From NCBI RefSeq assembly GCF_951805225.1, contig NZ_OX638201.1:1736001-1800000 (forward strand): a DNA stretch of 64,000 nt, written 5' to 3'. A program made the translations under genes and the position numbers. Each line of letters starts with the position of its first letter. Positions within the stretch are counted from its first letter, which is position 1. This document shows positions 43,288 through 52,037 of this stretch, piece after piece. Under the pieces are notes generated by a model. That model searched no databases. It worked only from the letters and a program-made list of their open reading frames with translations, and had not been told where the DNA came from. This stretch comes from an uncultured Flavobacterium sp. (lineage in GTDB: Bacteria > Bacteroidota > Bacteroidia > Flavobacteriales > Flavobacteriaceae).

Positions 43288-45492
43288 TTAGGCCTTAGTA
43301 ATTTTTAGAACAACACTTGTATTTGAAGAATTTACATTTGGATTAATTCCAACCTGCATTAAAAAATCTCCAGAGTACGTTACCGTTTCTACCGCAGCTT
43401 TTTTATCTGGATAAACATTGATTTCTTCCACTTTATAGTTTTGTCCCGCTTCAAGTCCTTTTAATTTTATCGGAAGATGTGTTCCAGCTTCATATCTTGA
43501 ATTTACCAAATAGCTAAAAACTACCGCTTCATTACCATTTTTATTCACAAACATTACAGAAGCTGCATCATTTCTCCAAGGATTTTGCAAACGATATTGA
43601 TCTCCTTGCCAAATTGTAGTACTCAAAGCACCATAGTTTTTTATCGCTTGTTGTGCATAAGCTAAATCTTTATCATTTAGATCTTTAACCACAATATCAA
43701 AACCTAATCTTCCCATCATTGCAACATCAGTACGATATTTAATAGGTTGTTTTCCCCAATCTGTAACGTGCGCCGCGATAGTCAAAGCAGGATAAAAATA
43801 CGAGTATTCCCATTGCATATACACACGCTCCAAAGGATCAGTATTATCACTTGGCCAGAATTCTGTAAAGTATTTCAAGGCTGCATAATCAACTCTTCCT
43901 CCACCTCCGGAACAAAGCATCATTGGCACTTTTGGATATTTTACACGAATACGTTCCAAAACTTTGTAAAGTCCGTTTACATAATCTGTGTAAAAATTAT
44001 TCTGTTTGTCTTTCAAATTACTTGAATACGCGTTGTAAATCACAGCATTACAATCCCATTTGATATAAGCTAATTCCGGATTTTCTGTAAAAAGATTGTC
44101 TACAACACCATAAACAAAATCCTGAACTTTTGGGTTTGATAAGTCTAAAACCAATTGATTACGGAAATAATGCTCCGCTCTTCCTGGTTGTTTTACAATC
44201 CATTCCGGATGTTTTTTGTACAAATCACTCGCAGGATTTACCATTTCAGGCTCAATCCAAATTCCAAATTTCACCTGATTGTCTTTAGCCGTTTTCACTA
44301 AAGTTCCAATTCCGTTTGGTAATTTCTTTTTGTTCACATCCCAATCTCCAAGAGCCGCGTCATCATTGTTACGAGGATAATTGTTTCCAAACCATCCGTC
44401 ATCCAATAAAAACATATCTACGCCCAGTTTTTTACTATCGGCGATAAGCACTTTTAATTTGTTTTCGTCAAAGTTAAAATAAGTCGCTTCCCAGTTGTTA
44501 AGCAATGTCATACGGCTTCCTTTTCCGTCTAATATTTTGTAATTTCTAGACCAATCGTGCAAATTACGACTTGCATTTCCTTTTCCTTTTGATGATAAAG
44601 TGTACCAAAATTTAGGCGTTGTAAAAACTTCATTTTTAGCCAATAAATAAGCTGCCGCAGCATTATTAATCCCCGAAATAACGCGAAGATTATTTAATGG
44701 ATCTAATTCTAAATCAGTTCTGAAATTTCCTGACCATTCTAATCCTGCAAACAAAACTTTTCCTTCGTCTTCTGTCGCTGGTTTATCAAGAGAAACCATA
44801 AATACAGAAGGCTGAAATAAGTTAGCACGAGAACCTAATTTAGTGTCTAAAACTTTAATTCCGTGAGTTAATTTCGTTTCTTCAGGCTGCATTTCTTTTG
44901 CCCAATCACCGTGATATTGATTCAAATAGAAATTATTATATCCTTTAAGGTATAAATTTGCCGAAGCATATTTGTTTAAAGTAATATTTGATTTTTCAGA
45001 ATGCTGAATTGTTGTCCATTGTTCAATCACATCAGTATCATAATACGATTGAATAAACATATGAACCTCAATTGGATATACATTATCTTTAAGCGTAATT
45101 TCAGTCTGAGAAATTCCTGTTGCGATCGTTTTTGTAGTGTGTTTTACGTATAATAAATCAAGCGAAGTATTTCCGTCAGCGTGCGTTACGGCGATTGCAG
45201 GTTCCAATAAATTTTTAGATCCTGATGGCGTATAAGCCGCATTATAAATCCCCGAATAATCTGTTCCCTGACGAAACTGACCTTGAATTTTTACATATTC
45301 AAAATCGTTTGCCAATTTTTCTCCTAAATAAATGGTATTCAATTCTTTTCCCGGAGTTACTTGCAAAACAAGTGCATTACTTTTGGTTTTAACCGAGATA
45401 ATTTCTTGTGCCGTTATTGTGCTGCAATAACTCGTCAGAATAAAAAATGCGATCGTAAAAGACTGCCTTAAAGTTGTAAATTGTTTTTTCAT
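43288..45492 (-). CDS. Glycoside hydrolase family 36 alpha-galactosidase
   Basis: The ATG at 45490-45492 gives 734 residues beginning with a signal peptide (ends STITAQ); the frame extends 30 codons upstream into the end of the esterase gene, which is not a credible start. Domains: an N-terminal beta-sandwich to about 310, the barrel with MLLNNWEATYFNFDE, LDDGWFG and GIWIEPEMVNPASDLY, nucleophile Asp480 in IKWDCN, CSGGGGRVD, and the acid/base region EFWPSDNTDPLER, then a C-terminal beta domain. It removes alpha-galactose from oligosaccharides. It is 19 bp from the esterase gene in the same operon. Confidence 0.95.
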   Translation of the reverse strand: MKKQFTTLRQSFTIAFFILTSYCSTITAQEIISVKTKSNALVLQVTPGKELNTIYLGEKLANDFEYVKIQGQFRQGTDYSGIYNAAYTPSGSKNLLEPAIAVTHADGNTSLDLLYVKHTTKTIATGISQTEITLKDNVYPIEVHMFIQSYYDTDVIEQWTTIQHSEKSNITLNKYASANLYLKGYNNFYLNQYHGDWAKEMQPEETKLTHGIKVLDTKLGSRANLFQPSVFMVSLDKPATEDEGKVLFAGLEWSGNFRTDLELDPLNNLRVISGINNAAAAYLLAKNEVFTTPKFWYTLSSKGKGNASRNLHDWSRNYKILDGKGSRMTLLNNWEATYFNFDENKLKVLIADSKKLGVDMFLLDDGWFGNNYPRNNDDAALGDWDVNKKKLPNGIGTLVKTAKDNQVKFGIWIEPEMVNPASDLYKKHPEWIVKQPGRAEHYFRNQLVLDLSNPKVQDFVYGVVDNLFTENPELAYIKWDCNAVIYNAYSSNLKDKQNNFYTDYVNGLYKVLERIRVKYPKVPMMLCSGGGGRVDYAALKYFTEFWPSDNTDPLERVYMQWEYSYFYPALTIAAHVTDWGKQPIKYRTDVAMMGRLGFDIVVKDLNDKDLAYAQQAIKNYGALSTTIWQGDQYRLQNPWRNDAASVMFVNKNGNEAVVFSYLVNSRYEAGTHLPIKLKGLEAGQNYKVEEINVYPDKKAAVETVTYSGDFLMQVGINPNVNSSNTSVVLKITKA

Positions 45493-45511
45493 TTTATTAT
45501 GTGTTATTTTC

Positions 45512-47488
45512 TTATTTCTTTTCTTGTGTAATTCCTGCCCAAACATCAGTTCTAAAAGATGATGCCGGCAAACCAGATGCATTCGTTAAATTTCCGTCAG
45601 GATTATCAGCCCAATTGTAGCGCACTGCAACCGGATTTGTTACGCCTTGAGCGAAAACTTCGACTTTGCCATTTACTATTTTAGCATCGGCCCAATGAAA
45701 TTTTTGATCAGATCCTGCAATCGAAAATCCTTTCAGCAGATTGTCTCTGGGTTTTATATTTTCATTGAAATCAAAATCAATAGTCACGACATTTTGCTTT
45801 ATAGAATAAGATTTATAAAGTGGTCCCGAATAATCGATTTTGGTATTATACACTTTTGCCAAAGCTATATTTGCCAATCGACCACCAACATCTTGTTTGT
45901 TTTTTGGATGAATATCTGCTCCGTTTCCAATATCAGTTGTAACCGCCATTCCGGTATTTGGCAATCTCAAAGCTTTAAATTGTGCTTCTCTTAATTCTGC
46001 CCAATCAGAATCTCCTGGTTGTTGTTTTTGTTCTTTATAATTTGCCAATTGAACAAACAAAAACGGCAAATTTTTATCCTTGAATTTTTCTCTCCAATCG
46101 TTTATCAGCAACGGAAACAGCTTCTGATATTGATACGCTCTTTCGGCATTACTTTCTCCCTGATACCAGATTACACCTTTTATTTTATAATCTATAATAG
46201 GTGAAATCATCGCATTATAAATCGCGCTTGGTCTATTTTGGCCTTGAGCCAAATATGGTTTTACAGGCAAATCTTTACTATCAACACCAATATTATATTT
46301 CCAGTATCCAACCAATGAAATCGTTTCTTTACTTGATTTTAAAGCTATTTTTTCATCGCCATAAACTCCACCGTTCCCAGCTCCGTCAAAAACTCTTATT
46401 GTGATTGTGTTTTCGCCTTTTTTCAGAAATTTAGCTGGAATTGTATAATGACGTTCTACATTATAACCTTTAGTTTCGCCAATATAATTTCCGTTTATCC
46501 AAAGTATATCTTCATCATCTGCATAATAACTTAGACTAAAGTCTACATTATTCTCCTGAACCGTAATCTTTTTTCTAATCCAAACTACTCCATCAAAATT
46601 GCCCAATCCGTTGCTGTCAAAAAAAGATGGAAGTTTCATTGTTTTCCAAGTTGAATCATCAAAATTTGATGTTGCCCAAATTGCTTTTTCTTCCGAAAAT
46701 CCTTTATCCGAAGTTGTCAAATTCTTTTCCCAAACCGCCATATCAGCATTATATTTTTGCAATAATGCAGCGTTATCAGTTTCAGATTTCATGGCTTGAA
46801 TTTCAGAATCAAAATCATGAATTGTGGTTAACGCTCCAGAACTTGTCCAGGCTTCGATTAGCGTTCCTCCCCAAGAAGAATGAATTAATCCTATAGGAAT
46901 CTTTTTTTCGTTGTAAATCTTTCTGGCAAAAAAATAAGCCGTTGCACTAAAATCTCCTATCGTTTTTGGACTACAAACATTCCAGCCATCGTGTTGTACT
47001 TTTAATGTATTTAATGGTAAAGTACTTTCGATATGCTCCGCTTGTAATAATCGTATTTGCGGATAATTTGCATTCTCAATTTCTTCTTTATAATTATTGA
47101 TTTTTCCCCAACCTTCCAGAGGCATTTCCATATTACTCTGTCCGGAACACAACCAAACTTCACCAATCAAAACATTATTAAGCGTTTTTACAGTTCCATC
47201 ATTTATTGTAATGGTATAAGGTCCGCCATAAACAGGAGTTTTCAAAATCACTTTCCATTTACCATTTTCTACCTTAGACGTATATGTTTTTTTATCCCAA
47301 GAAGTTATAATAGTTACAGATTTTCCGTCACTTTCTCCCCAAAACGGAACTGAACTTTTTTGTTGCAATACCATATTATCCGTAAAGAACGATGGCAATA
47401 ATACTGTGGCATGAACGCTATTTGACGATAGAATAAACAATGCTAATACAAGCATCATATTCTTAAAAAGATGTTTTTTCAGCTGCAT
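45512..47488 (-). CDS. Secreted sialate O-acetylesterase-like SGNH esterase
   Basis: 658 residues with signal peptide (ends SVHA). Motifs: IGEVWLCSGQSNMEMPL with nucleophile Ser118, SSWGGTLIEAW, GVIWYQGESNAERAYQYQ, and the terminal block GMAVTTDIGNGADIHPKNKQDVG with the catalytic Asp/His. A jelly-roll domain resembling the GH2 sugar-binding fold is inserted at about 280-390 (DGVVWIRKKITV), as in many SASA-type esterases of polysaccharide loci. It removes acetyl groups from sugars; sialic acid is only the founding substrate. Here acetylated plant or algal galactose-containing glycans are as likely. Four bases separate it from the upstream glycosidase gene. Confidence 0.9.
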   Translation of the reverse strand: MQLKKHLFKNMMLVLALFILSSNSVHATVLLPSFFTDNMVLQQKSSVPFWGESDGKSVTIITSWDKKTYTSKVENGKWKVILKTPVYGGPYTITINDGTVKTLNNVLIGEVWLCSGQSNMEMPLEGWGKINNYKEEIENANYPQIRLLQAEHIESTLPLNTLKVQHDGWNVCSPKTIGDFSATAYFFARKIYNEKKIPIGLIHSSWGGTLIEAWTSSGALTTIHDFDSEIQAMKSETDNAALLQKYNADMAVWEKNLTTSDKGFSEEKAIWATSNFDDSTWKTMKLPSFFDSNGLGNFDGVVWIRKKITVQENNVDFSLSYYADDEDILWINGNYIGETKGYNVERHYTIPAKFLKKGENTITIRVFDGAGNGGVYGDEKIALKSSKETISLVGYWKYNIGVDSKDLPVKPYLAQGQNRPSAIYNAMISPIIDYKIKGVIWYQGESNAERAYQYQKLFPLLINDWREKFKDKNLPFLFVQLANYKEQKQQPGDSDWAELREAQFKALRLPNTGMAVTTDIGNGADIHPKNKQDVGGRLANIALAKVYNTKIDYSGPLYKSYSIKQNVVTIDFDFNENIKPRDNLLKGFSIAGSDQKFHWADAKIVNGKVEVFAQGVTNPVAVRYNWADNPDGNLTNASGLPASSFRTDVWAGITQEKK

Positions 47489-47492
47489 TTTA

Positions 47493-49544
47493 TTAGTGAT
47501 TTATAACTTTATACAAATGCGCATCTTTAGCGCCAAGAGTGACTTTTATAATGTTGTTTTTTACGTCAATATTTTCAGAAGTAAAAAGATCCTGCAATTT
47601 ATAATTGCCATTTTTTATCCCTAATCTTTCTAGAGGAAGTTCAAAATTTTTGCTTGAAATGCCATAGTTTAAAACTGCGATATACCAATCATTACCTATT
47701 TTTTGTTCGAAAACTTCAGTCGTTAATTTTCCTGTATTTCCTTCTACCGGACGGAATGCAACACCATTTGCGACAATTTTTAAAAGCTCTTTATTTTGAA
47801 GCCATTCTTTTGCACGTTTGCTCCAGATTCCGTCTTTGCTATAATCATCACCAGTAATCAAAGTTCCCGTAATAACCGCCGAAATTAATCTTGCACGATT
47901 TTCGCCTTCTGTAACATCTGCAAAAACCACGTGATCTGCATCTATATAATCGTATGCATACGTTTGCCACCAACCATAATTAACGCTATTTAAGGTGTAT
48001 TGTGTCTGCTCAATTGTTTTCCAGGCATCGCACGCAATACGACGAACGTGTGCATAACGAGAAGTTGCCATATTTGGAGAAATCGCAGCATAAATAAGCA
48101 TTTGTCCGTCAAGAGCTTTTACTAAATGCTCCATTCCTACTTTGTACGCCTGCATTCCGGTAGTAACATTTTTATCATAAAACGAAGTAGATTCCGCAGC
48201 AGCGTGACCTAAAAAGTCGATTTTAATCATTTTAAAACCGCACGCTTTTAGTTTATTAATAACATAATCAACACGTTTAAGCGTTCCCGGATGCGTAGGA
48301 TCAATGGCACGAGCGCCATCAAAATCAAAATAAGTATTTCCGGTTTTTGTCCACATTTCGCCAAAAGTATAATCACTTCCTTCTGCTTTGCGATTTGGAC
48401 CATCTTTCCAACCCCAATCTGTAAAAGGCGCCCAATATGCCCCAGGTTCCAGACCTTTGCTTTTGCAATAATCTGCGAATTCTTTTAGTTTACTAAAATC
48501 TCCGGTAAATCCACCTTTGACCATATTATCCCAAAAAGAATCTAAATCAATAAAAGCAGTATTTCCAACACGAAATTGCGGAATTGAATTGGCAAAGAAA
48601 TCAGCCACTTTTGTCGTATTATCATAATTGATTTTCTCCATCAAAACGCCCCAACTATTCCAGCCAACCGGAGTTGGTTTATCCCACGCAAAAACAAAAG
48701 GTTTCTCAACAATGCGATTCGTTTTGGCATATTCTTCCATTCCGTTTCTCCAATCAGAATAATATCCAACAAAGAATTTTGGAGACGAAACTTTATCACC
48801 TTTTACAATTCCGTGCGCAATACTATCACGCGTAGTTTCTTTTTCTGAATATCCTGCCCAAGCAGAAAATAATGGTTCCTTGTTTTTATTGATTGTTTTT
48901 ACAGCACTTTTCCAAACCGTATGTTCAAGAGAACCAACGATAAAACCATTTCGCGAAGTATTATTAAAAAGAATTCCAACTTCTGCACTTGTATTTTGAG
49001 AAACTTCATCTAGTTTTTTCGAATCATAACTTATAAAAGCGTCATTATCATAAGGAACGAAAACAGTTTGTAGATTTTCGATTTTATCAAAACCAACTTT
49101 TCCTAAATCTAATGGCGAAATATAATTGGTTGCAATTTGATTTCCGTTGCCTAAAATTTCGATTTGAGTTATAAAGTATGACTGATTGTTATAAATTATA
49201 AAGCTCTGGATTAGCGTTGGATTATTTTTATCTTTATAAGTAAGCGTATATTTTAAACCTTTCCCTAAATTATCATTAATCGTTTCCTTTGATAAAACAG
49301 CTTCCGGATAATCGCTCAGAGAAATTGTTTTACCATTCACAATAACCGAAGCTTTTGCTCCAGAAAAAATGTTTTTTCCGGATTGACTTACAGAAATTGT
49401 TTTTTGTTGAACATCATAAGTAATAATTCCGCTTTTACCATAAGTCATTTTAATGCTTTTTTGGGCTTCCGCCGAATTGCAAAAAATGACCATAAATAAA
49501 ACGGACAAAAACATGTTTTTTAACAGGAAATGATACTGTCTCAT
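47493..49544 (-). CDS. Clan GH-D glycosidase (alpha-galactosidase-like, GH27/GH36 relative)
   Basis: 683 residues, signal peptide ending SAEAQ. A long N-terminal beta domain to about 290 precedes a barrel starting KPTPVGWNSWGVLMEKINYD. The barrel contains FIDLDSFWDNM, GLEPGAYWAPFTDWGW, nucleophile-type Asp443 in KMIKIDFLGH, and ATSRYAHVRRIACDAWKT, where the acid/base Asp is expected. WNSWG and KIDF place it in clan GH-D. The exact family (GH27 versus GH36) and sugar cannot be fixed by eye. It leads the operon with the esterase, GH36, GntR and symporter genes. Confidence 0.82.
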   Translation of the reverse strand: MRQYHFLLKNMFLSVLFMVIFCNSAEAQKSIKMTYGKSGIITYDVQQKTISVSQSGKNIFSGAKASVIVNGKTISLSDYPEAVLSKETINDNLGKGLKYTLTYKDKNNPTLIQSFIIYNNQSYFITQIEILGNGNQIATNYISPLDLGKVGFDKIENLQTVFVPYDNDAFISYDSKKLDEVSQNTSAEVGILFNNTSRNGFIVGSLEHTVWKSAVKTINKNKEPLFSAWAGYSEKETTRDSIAHGIVKGDKVSSPKFFVGYYSDWRNGMEEYAKTNRIVEKPFVFAWDKPTPVGWNSWGVLMEKINYDNTTKVADFFANSIPQFRVGNTAFIDLDSFWDNMVKGGFTGDFSKLKEFADYCKSKGLEPGAYWAPFTDWGWKDGPNRKAEGSDYTFGEMWTKTGNTYFDFDGARAIDPTHPGTLKRVDYVINKLKACGFKMIKIDFLGHAAAESTSFYDKNVTTGMQAYKVGMEHLVKALDGQMLIYAAISPNMATSRYAHVRRIACDAWKTIEQTQYTLNSVNYGWWQTYAYDYIDADHVVFADVTEGENRARLISAVITGTLITGDDYSKDGIWSKRAKEWLQNKELLKIVANGVAFRPVEGNTGKLTTEVFEQKIGNDWYIAVLNYGISSKNFELPLERLGIKNGNYKLQDLFTSENIDVKNNIIKVTLGAKDAHLYKVINH

Positions 49545-49562
49545 TAAATAAAGTTTTGGTTA

Positions 49563-49620
49563 TTATACTATTCTATACTACAATAATACAAATTATAATT
49601 TATTCTGCAAGAACTTCAAA
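49563..49620 (-). promoter_or_regulatory. Promoter and candidate operator of the alpha-galactosidase operon
   Basis: Minus strand: TTTG (49617-49620), exactly 19 bp, then TATAATTTG (49589-49597), one base longer than TAnnTTTG. Directly downstream, 49563-49593 matches the segment at 39328-39358 in 29 of 31 bases, including two TATACTA units ten bases apart. The rest of the gap up to 49894 is AT-rich without a recognised feature. Confidence 0.72.
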
Positions 49621-49894
49621 AAAAAATGTTCGCCAGTTCTTTTAGAAACCATGCTAAACATCACAAAATCAGCTATTTTAAAATTTCAATAATATTACAC
49701 TTTTTTAGCCAAATAGTCAATTTGACAATAATTCTTTTTAAAGATATCCTAAAAGTTTAGTAAACGTATAGATTGTGTCTTTAAAATTTTAACACTTAAG
49801 TGAAAGAAATATTTCTACAACACTTATTATCGGAACAAAGGATTAAAAATCTGCAAAATCTGCGAGAGGAAAAAAGCACCTCACTTCAACACAT

Positions 49895-49918
49895 AAAAAA
49901 AGGAGTCATAAACTCCTA
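49895..49918 (-). terminator. Terminator of the Crp/Fnr gene
   Basis: On the minus strand GGAGT, a five-base loop, ACTCC and then seven T, about 36 bp past the stop at 49954. Short stem but a good T tract. Confidence 0.65.
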
Positions 49919-49953
49919 TTCTACTTTATAATTATAATCGATGAAATCAAAAC

Positions 49954-50535
49954 TTATCCGTTTTTCAAATGTTTTGCTCTCAATCTGCTTAAAAACTCAG
50001 GCGTGATTCCCAAATAAGAAGCGATATATTGTTGCGAAACCCGCTGCGATAATGTTGGATATCGATTCAGAAATTCTACATATTGCTCCATCGCCGTCGA
50101 GGAAACGGTTTTGAACAAGCGCTTTTGCAATTTCGATAAATGCCTTTGAATCATTAATCGAAACATGCGCTCTAATTGCGGAACTTCATTGATTAGATTT
50201 TCTTTCGCTTGACGGCTTAAAACTAATAACTCACAATCTTCCAGCGCCTCAATATACATATCGCTTGGCACCTGATCCTCAAAACTCGTAATATCACTTA
50301 CCCACCAATCTTCCGTTGCAAATTGCAATGTCAGTTCTATTCCGTCACGATCCACAAAATATTCTCGTATGCAACCTTTATTTATATAAGCTTCAAAATT
50401 GCAGATTTCGCCCGCGTGCAATAAAATTGTTTTCTTGGGAACTTTTCTAAACTCAAGATTATTTTCAAAAATTTTAATCTCTTGTTCTGATAGTCTGGCA
50501 AATCTGGAAAGATAATCGTGTATTTTCTCAAACAT
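49954..50535 (-). CDS. Crp/Fnr family transcriptional regulator
   Basis: The ATG at 50533-50535 gives 193 residues starting EKIHDYLSRFARLSEQEI, the usual start in Bacteroidota; the longer frame from 50664 runs into repeat sequence. The cyclic-nucleotide-type beta-roll contains KVPKKTILLHAGEICNF and GCIREYFVDRDGIELTLQFATEDWW. The C-terminal half is the dimer helix and a short helix-turn-helix (VSQQYIASYLGITPEFLSRLR). It lacks the cysteines of Fnr iron-sulfur sensors and the classical cAMP contacts, so its signal is unknown. A repeat tract begins 55-150 bp upstream. Confidence 0.9.
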   Translation of the reverse strand: MFEKIHDYLSRFARLSEQEIKIFENNLEFRKVPKKTILLHAGEICNFEAYINKGCIREYFVDRDGIELTLQFATEDWWVSDITSFEDQVPSDMYIEALEDCELLVLSRQAKENLINEVPQLERMFRLMIQRHLSKLQKRLFKTVSSTAMEQYVEFLNRYPTLSQRVSQQYIASYLGITPEFLSRLRAKHLKNG

Positions 50536-50685
50536 CTTAAAAACTGGTTTAGTAGGATTGCTTTTGGTAACAAGTCGTAAATATATGATATATTTATTTA
50601 ACGTGTTTTTATAGACGATAAATATTCGCAGAGGCACACACCAGAATATCTCCACGAAAATCACGCATAAAAATTACGCCCTAAA

Positions 50686-50845
50686 ATGTGCCTCTAGGCA
50701 CATATCATCGGTAGAAAAAAAAATGGCGCAAAATTCGTTCGCGTGCCGTAGGTACGCATGATTAACGTTTTGATGCGTACCTACGGCACGCTATATTTAT
50801 TTCGATTGATGTTTTTTTACCAATGATATGTACCTAACGGTACAT
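50686..50845. repeat. 160-bp nested-palindrome element, family A (50-kb array, copy 1)
   Basis: Outer ends ATGTGCCTCTAGGCACAT and ATGTACCTAACGGTACAT are each palindromic and pair with one another. The inner pair is GCGTGCCGTAGGTACGC / GCGTACCTACGGCACGC, a perfect 17-bp inverted repeat. Confidence 0.9.
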
Positions 50846-50986
50846 TTTTTTGCAAATCTTAATTTGCTGTGTATTTCTACATTAAAAAATCAAAATACAA
50901 TATTAATTTATAGACAACGAATATCCGTAGAAGCGCACGTCAATGCGTCTCCGCAAAGATTAAACACATAAAAATCACACCCAACA

Positions 50987-51147
50987 ATGTGCCTCTAGGC
51001 ACATATCATCGGTAGAAAAAAAAATGGCGCGAAATTCGTTGGCGTGCCGTAGGTACGCATGATTAACGTTTTGTTGCGTACCTACGGCATGCTATATTTA
51101 TTTCGATTGATGTTTTTTTTACCAATGATATGTACCTAACGGTGCAT
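50987..51147. repeat. 160-bp nested-palindrome element, family A (50-kb array, copy 2)
   Basis: As copy 1, with inner right arm changed to CCTACGGCATGC, a change shared with copy 3 and therefore older than their duplication. Confidence 0.9.
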
Positions 51148-51284
51148 TTTTTGCAAATCTTGATTTGATGCGCATTTCTACGTTAAAAATCAAAATATAA
51201 TATTAATTTATAGACAACGAATATTCGTAGAGGCGTACAGCAGTGCGTCTCCGCATAGATTATACACAAAAATCACACCCAACA

Positions 51285-51445
51285 ATGTGCCTCTAGGCAC
51301 ATATCATCGGTAGAAAAAAAAATGGCGCGAAATTCGTTGGCGTGCCGTAGGTACGCATGATTAACGTTTTGTTGCGTACCTACGGCATGCTATATTTATT
51401 TCGATTGATGTTTTTTTTACCAATATGTAGTGCCTAAAGGCACAT
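51285..51445. repeat. 160-bp nested-palindrome element, family A (50-kb array, copy 3)
   Basis: As copy 2, but the right outer end is TGTAGTGCCTAAAGGCACAT, the type seen in the single copy at 39892 and in the 14-kb array. Intergenic 51446-51577 holds no further feature I can support. Confidence 0.9.
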
Positions 51446-51577
51446 TTCAATCACGTCTTCACATCTTCACAAATTCACATGATTCGTATTATTTTATTAT
51501 TTCTTGATCTAGTTTAAGAAATTAGGCGATTTAATATTTGATCTTTGAAAATTAAACACACAATAAATTTATAATCA

Positions 51578-52018
51578 ATGAAAGATCAAGTTCTCCATCT
51601 AAGAATTACACTGGCATTATCGGCAATTGACGATTTAATTCCATCTTATATGCAAGTTGAAGAAGACAAAGCAATTTCTAACGGAAACGTTGCAATTTGT
51701 ATTATTGACGAAGAAGGTATGGTTTATGGCCGAATGTACGGAAATGACAAAGTTCGTAAAAGACAATCGTATAAAATTGCCTGGACAAAAGCGAGTCAGG
51801 TTTGGCTTACCGGAGTTAAAACGGGAGATTATGAAAGATTGGTTTTTAATAAAGTTGTAGACATGAACGCTAACGGAATCCAGGCTCCGGACCTTATTGG
51901 CTGGGAAGGCGGACAACCAATTACATTAAGTGACGGAACACAACTTTCGATTGGTTTTAGCGGTTTTAGAGGCGCAACAGATTTAGAAATTGTAACCAAA
52001 GCATTCAAAAAAATATAA
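51578..52018 (+). CDS. GlcG/HbpS family (DUF336) heme-binding-like protein
   Basis: A 146-residue cytoplasmic protein with the GlcG/HbpS fold. An N-terminal helix (ALSAIDDLIP) is followed by the strand pair NVAICIIDEEGMVYGRMYGND, a central helix with RKRQSYKIAWTKASQVWLTG, and a C-terminal sheet (GGQPITLSDGTQLSIGFSGF). Members bind heme or corrinoids, or occur as accessory proteins beside oxidoreductases. It is 19 bp upstream of the aldo/keto reductase gene, so the pair is one operon. Function in this organism is not evident from sequence. Confidence 0.8.
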   Translation: MKDQVLHLRITLALSAIDDLIPSYMQVEEDKAISNGNVAICIIDEEGMVYGRMYGNDKVRKRQSYKIAWTKASQVWLTGVKTGDYERLVFNKVVDMNANGIQAPDLIGWEGGQPITLSDGTQLSIGFSGFRGATDLEIVTKAFKKI

Positions 52019-52037
52019 CAATCATAATTAAAAAAAC

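Larger units (their letters stand above)
50590..51445. repeat. Tandem repeat of about 300-bp units, three copies, each with a family A element
   Basis: Family A starts (ATGTGCCTCTAGGCAC) lie at 50686, 50987 and 51285, so the period is 301 and 298 bp. Each is preceded by a shared leader: TATAGACAACGAATATCCGT-like sequence, a small GTAGAGGCG..GCGTCTCCGC hairpin with variable loop, and AAAATCACACCCAACA. The first leader, overlapping the sequence upstream of the Crp/Fnr gene, is more diverged. The unit is noncoding. Confidence 0.9.

Noticed and set aside
45493..45582. Longer N-terminus for the GH36 enzyme, overlapping the esterase gene
   Set aside because: The first 30 residues are out-of-frame esterase sequence with no signal character; the ATG at 45492 begins a proper signal peptide.
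47057..47353. Open frames of 60-140 codons on the strand opposite glycosidase, esterase and SusCD genes (this one is an example)
   Set aside because: They lie wholly inside strongly supported genes, have no recognisable motifs, and reflect low stop density opposite AT-rich coding sequence.
26736..49544. Type IX sorting domains at the C-termini of the secreted glycosidases
   Set aside because: The C-termini end in their own enzyme beta-domains without the conserved sorting motifs, so the nearby gldLM genes cannot be linked to them by this criterion.
50536..50664. Longer Crp/Fnr protein starting at 50664
   Set aside because: The added 43 residues have no family match and extend into repeat sequence; family alignment starts at the Met at 50535.
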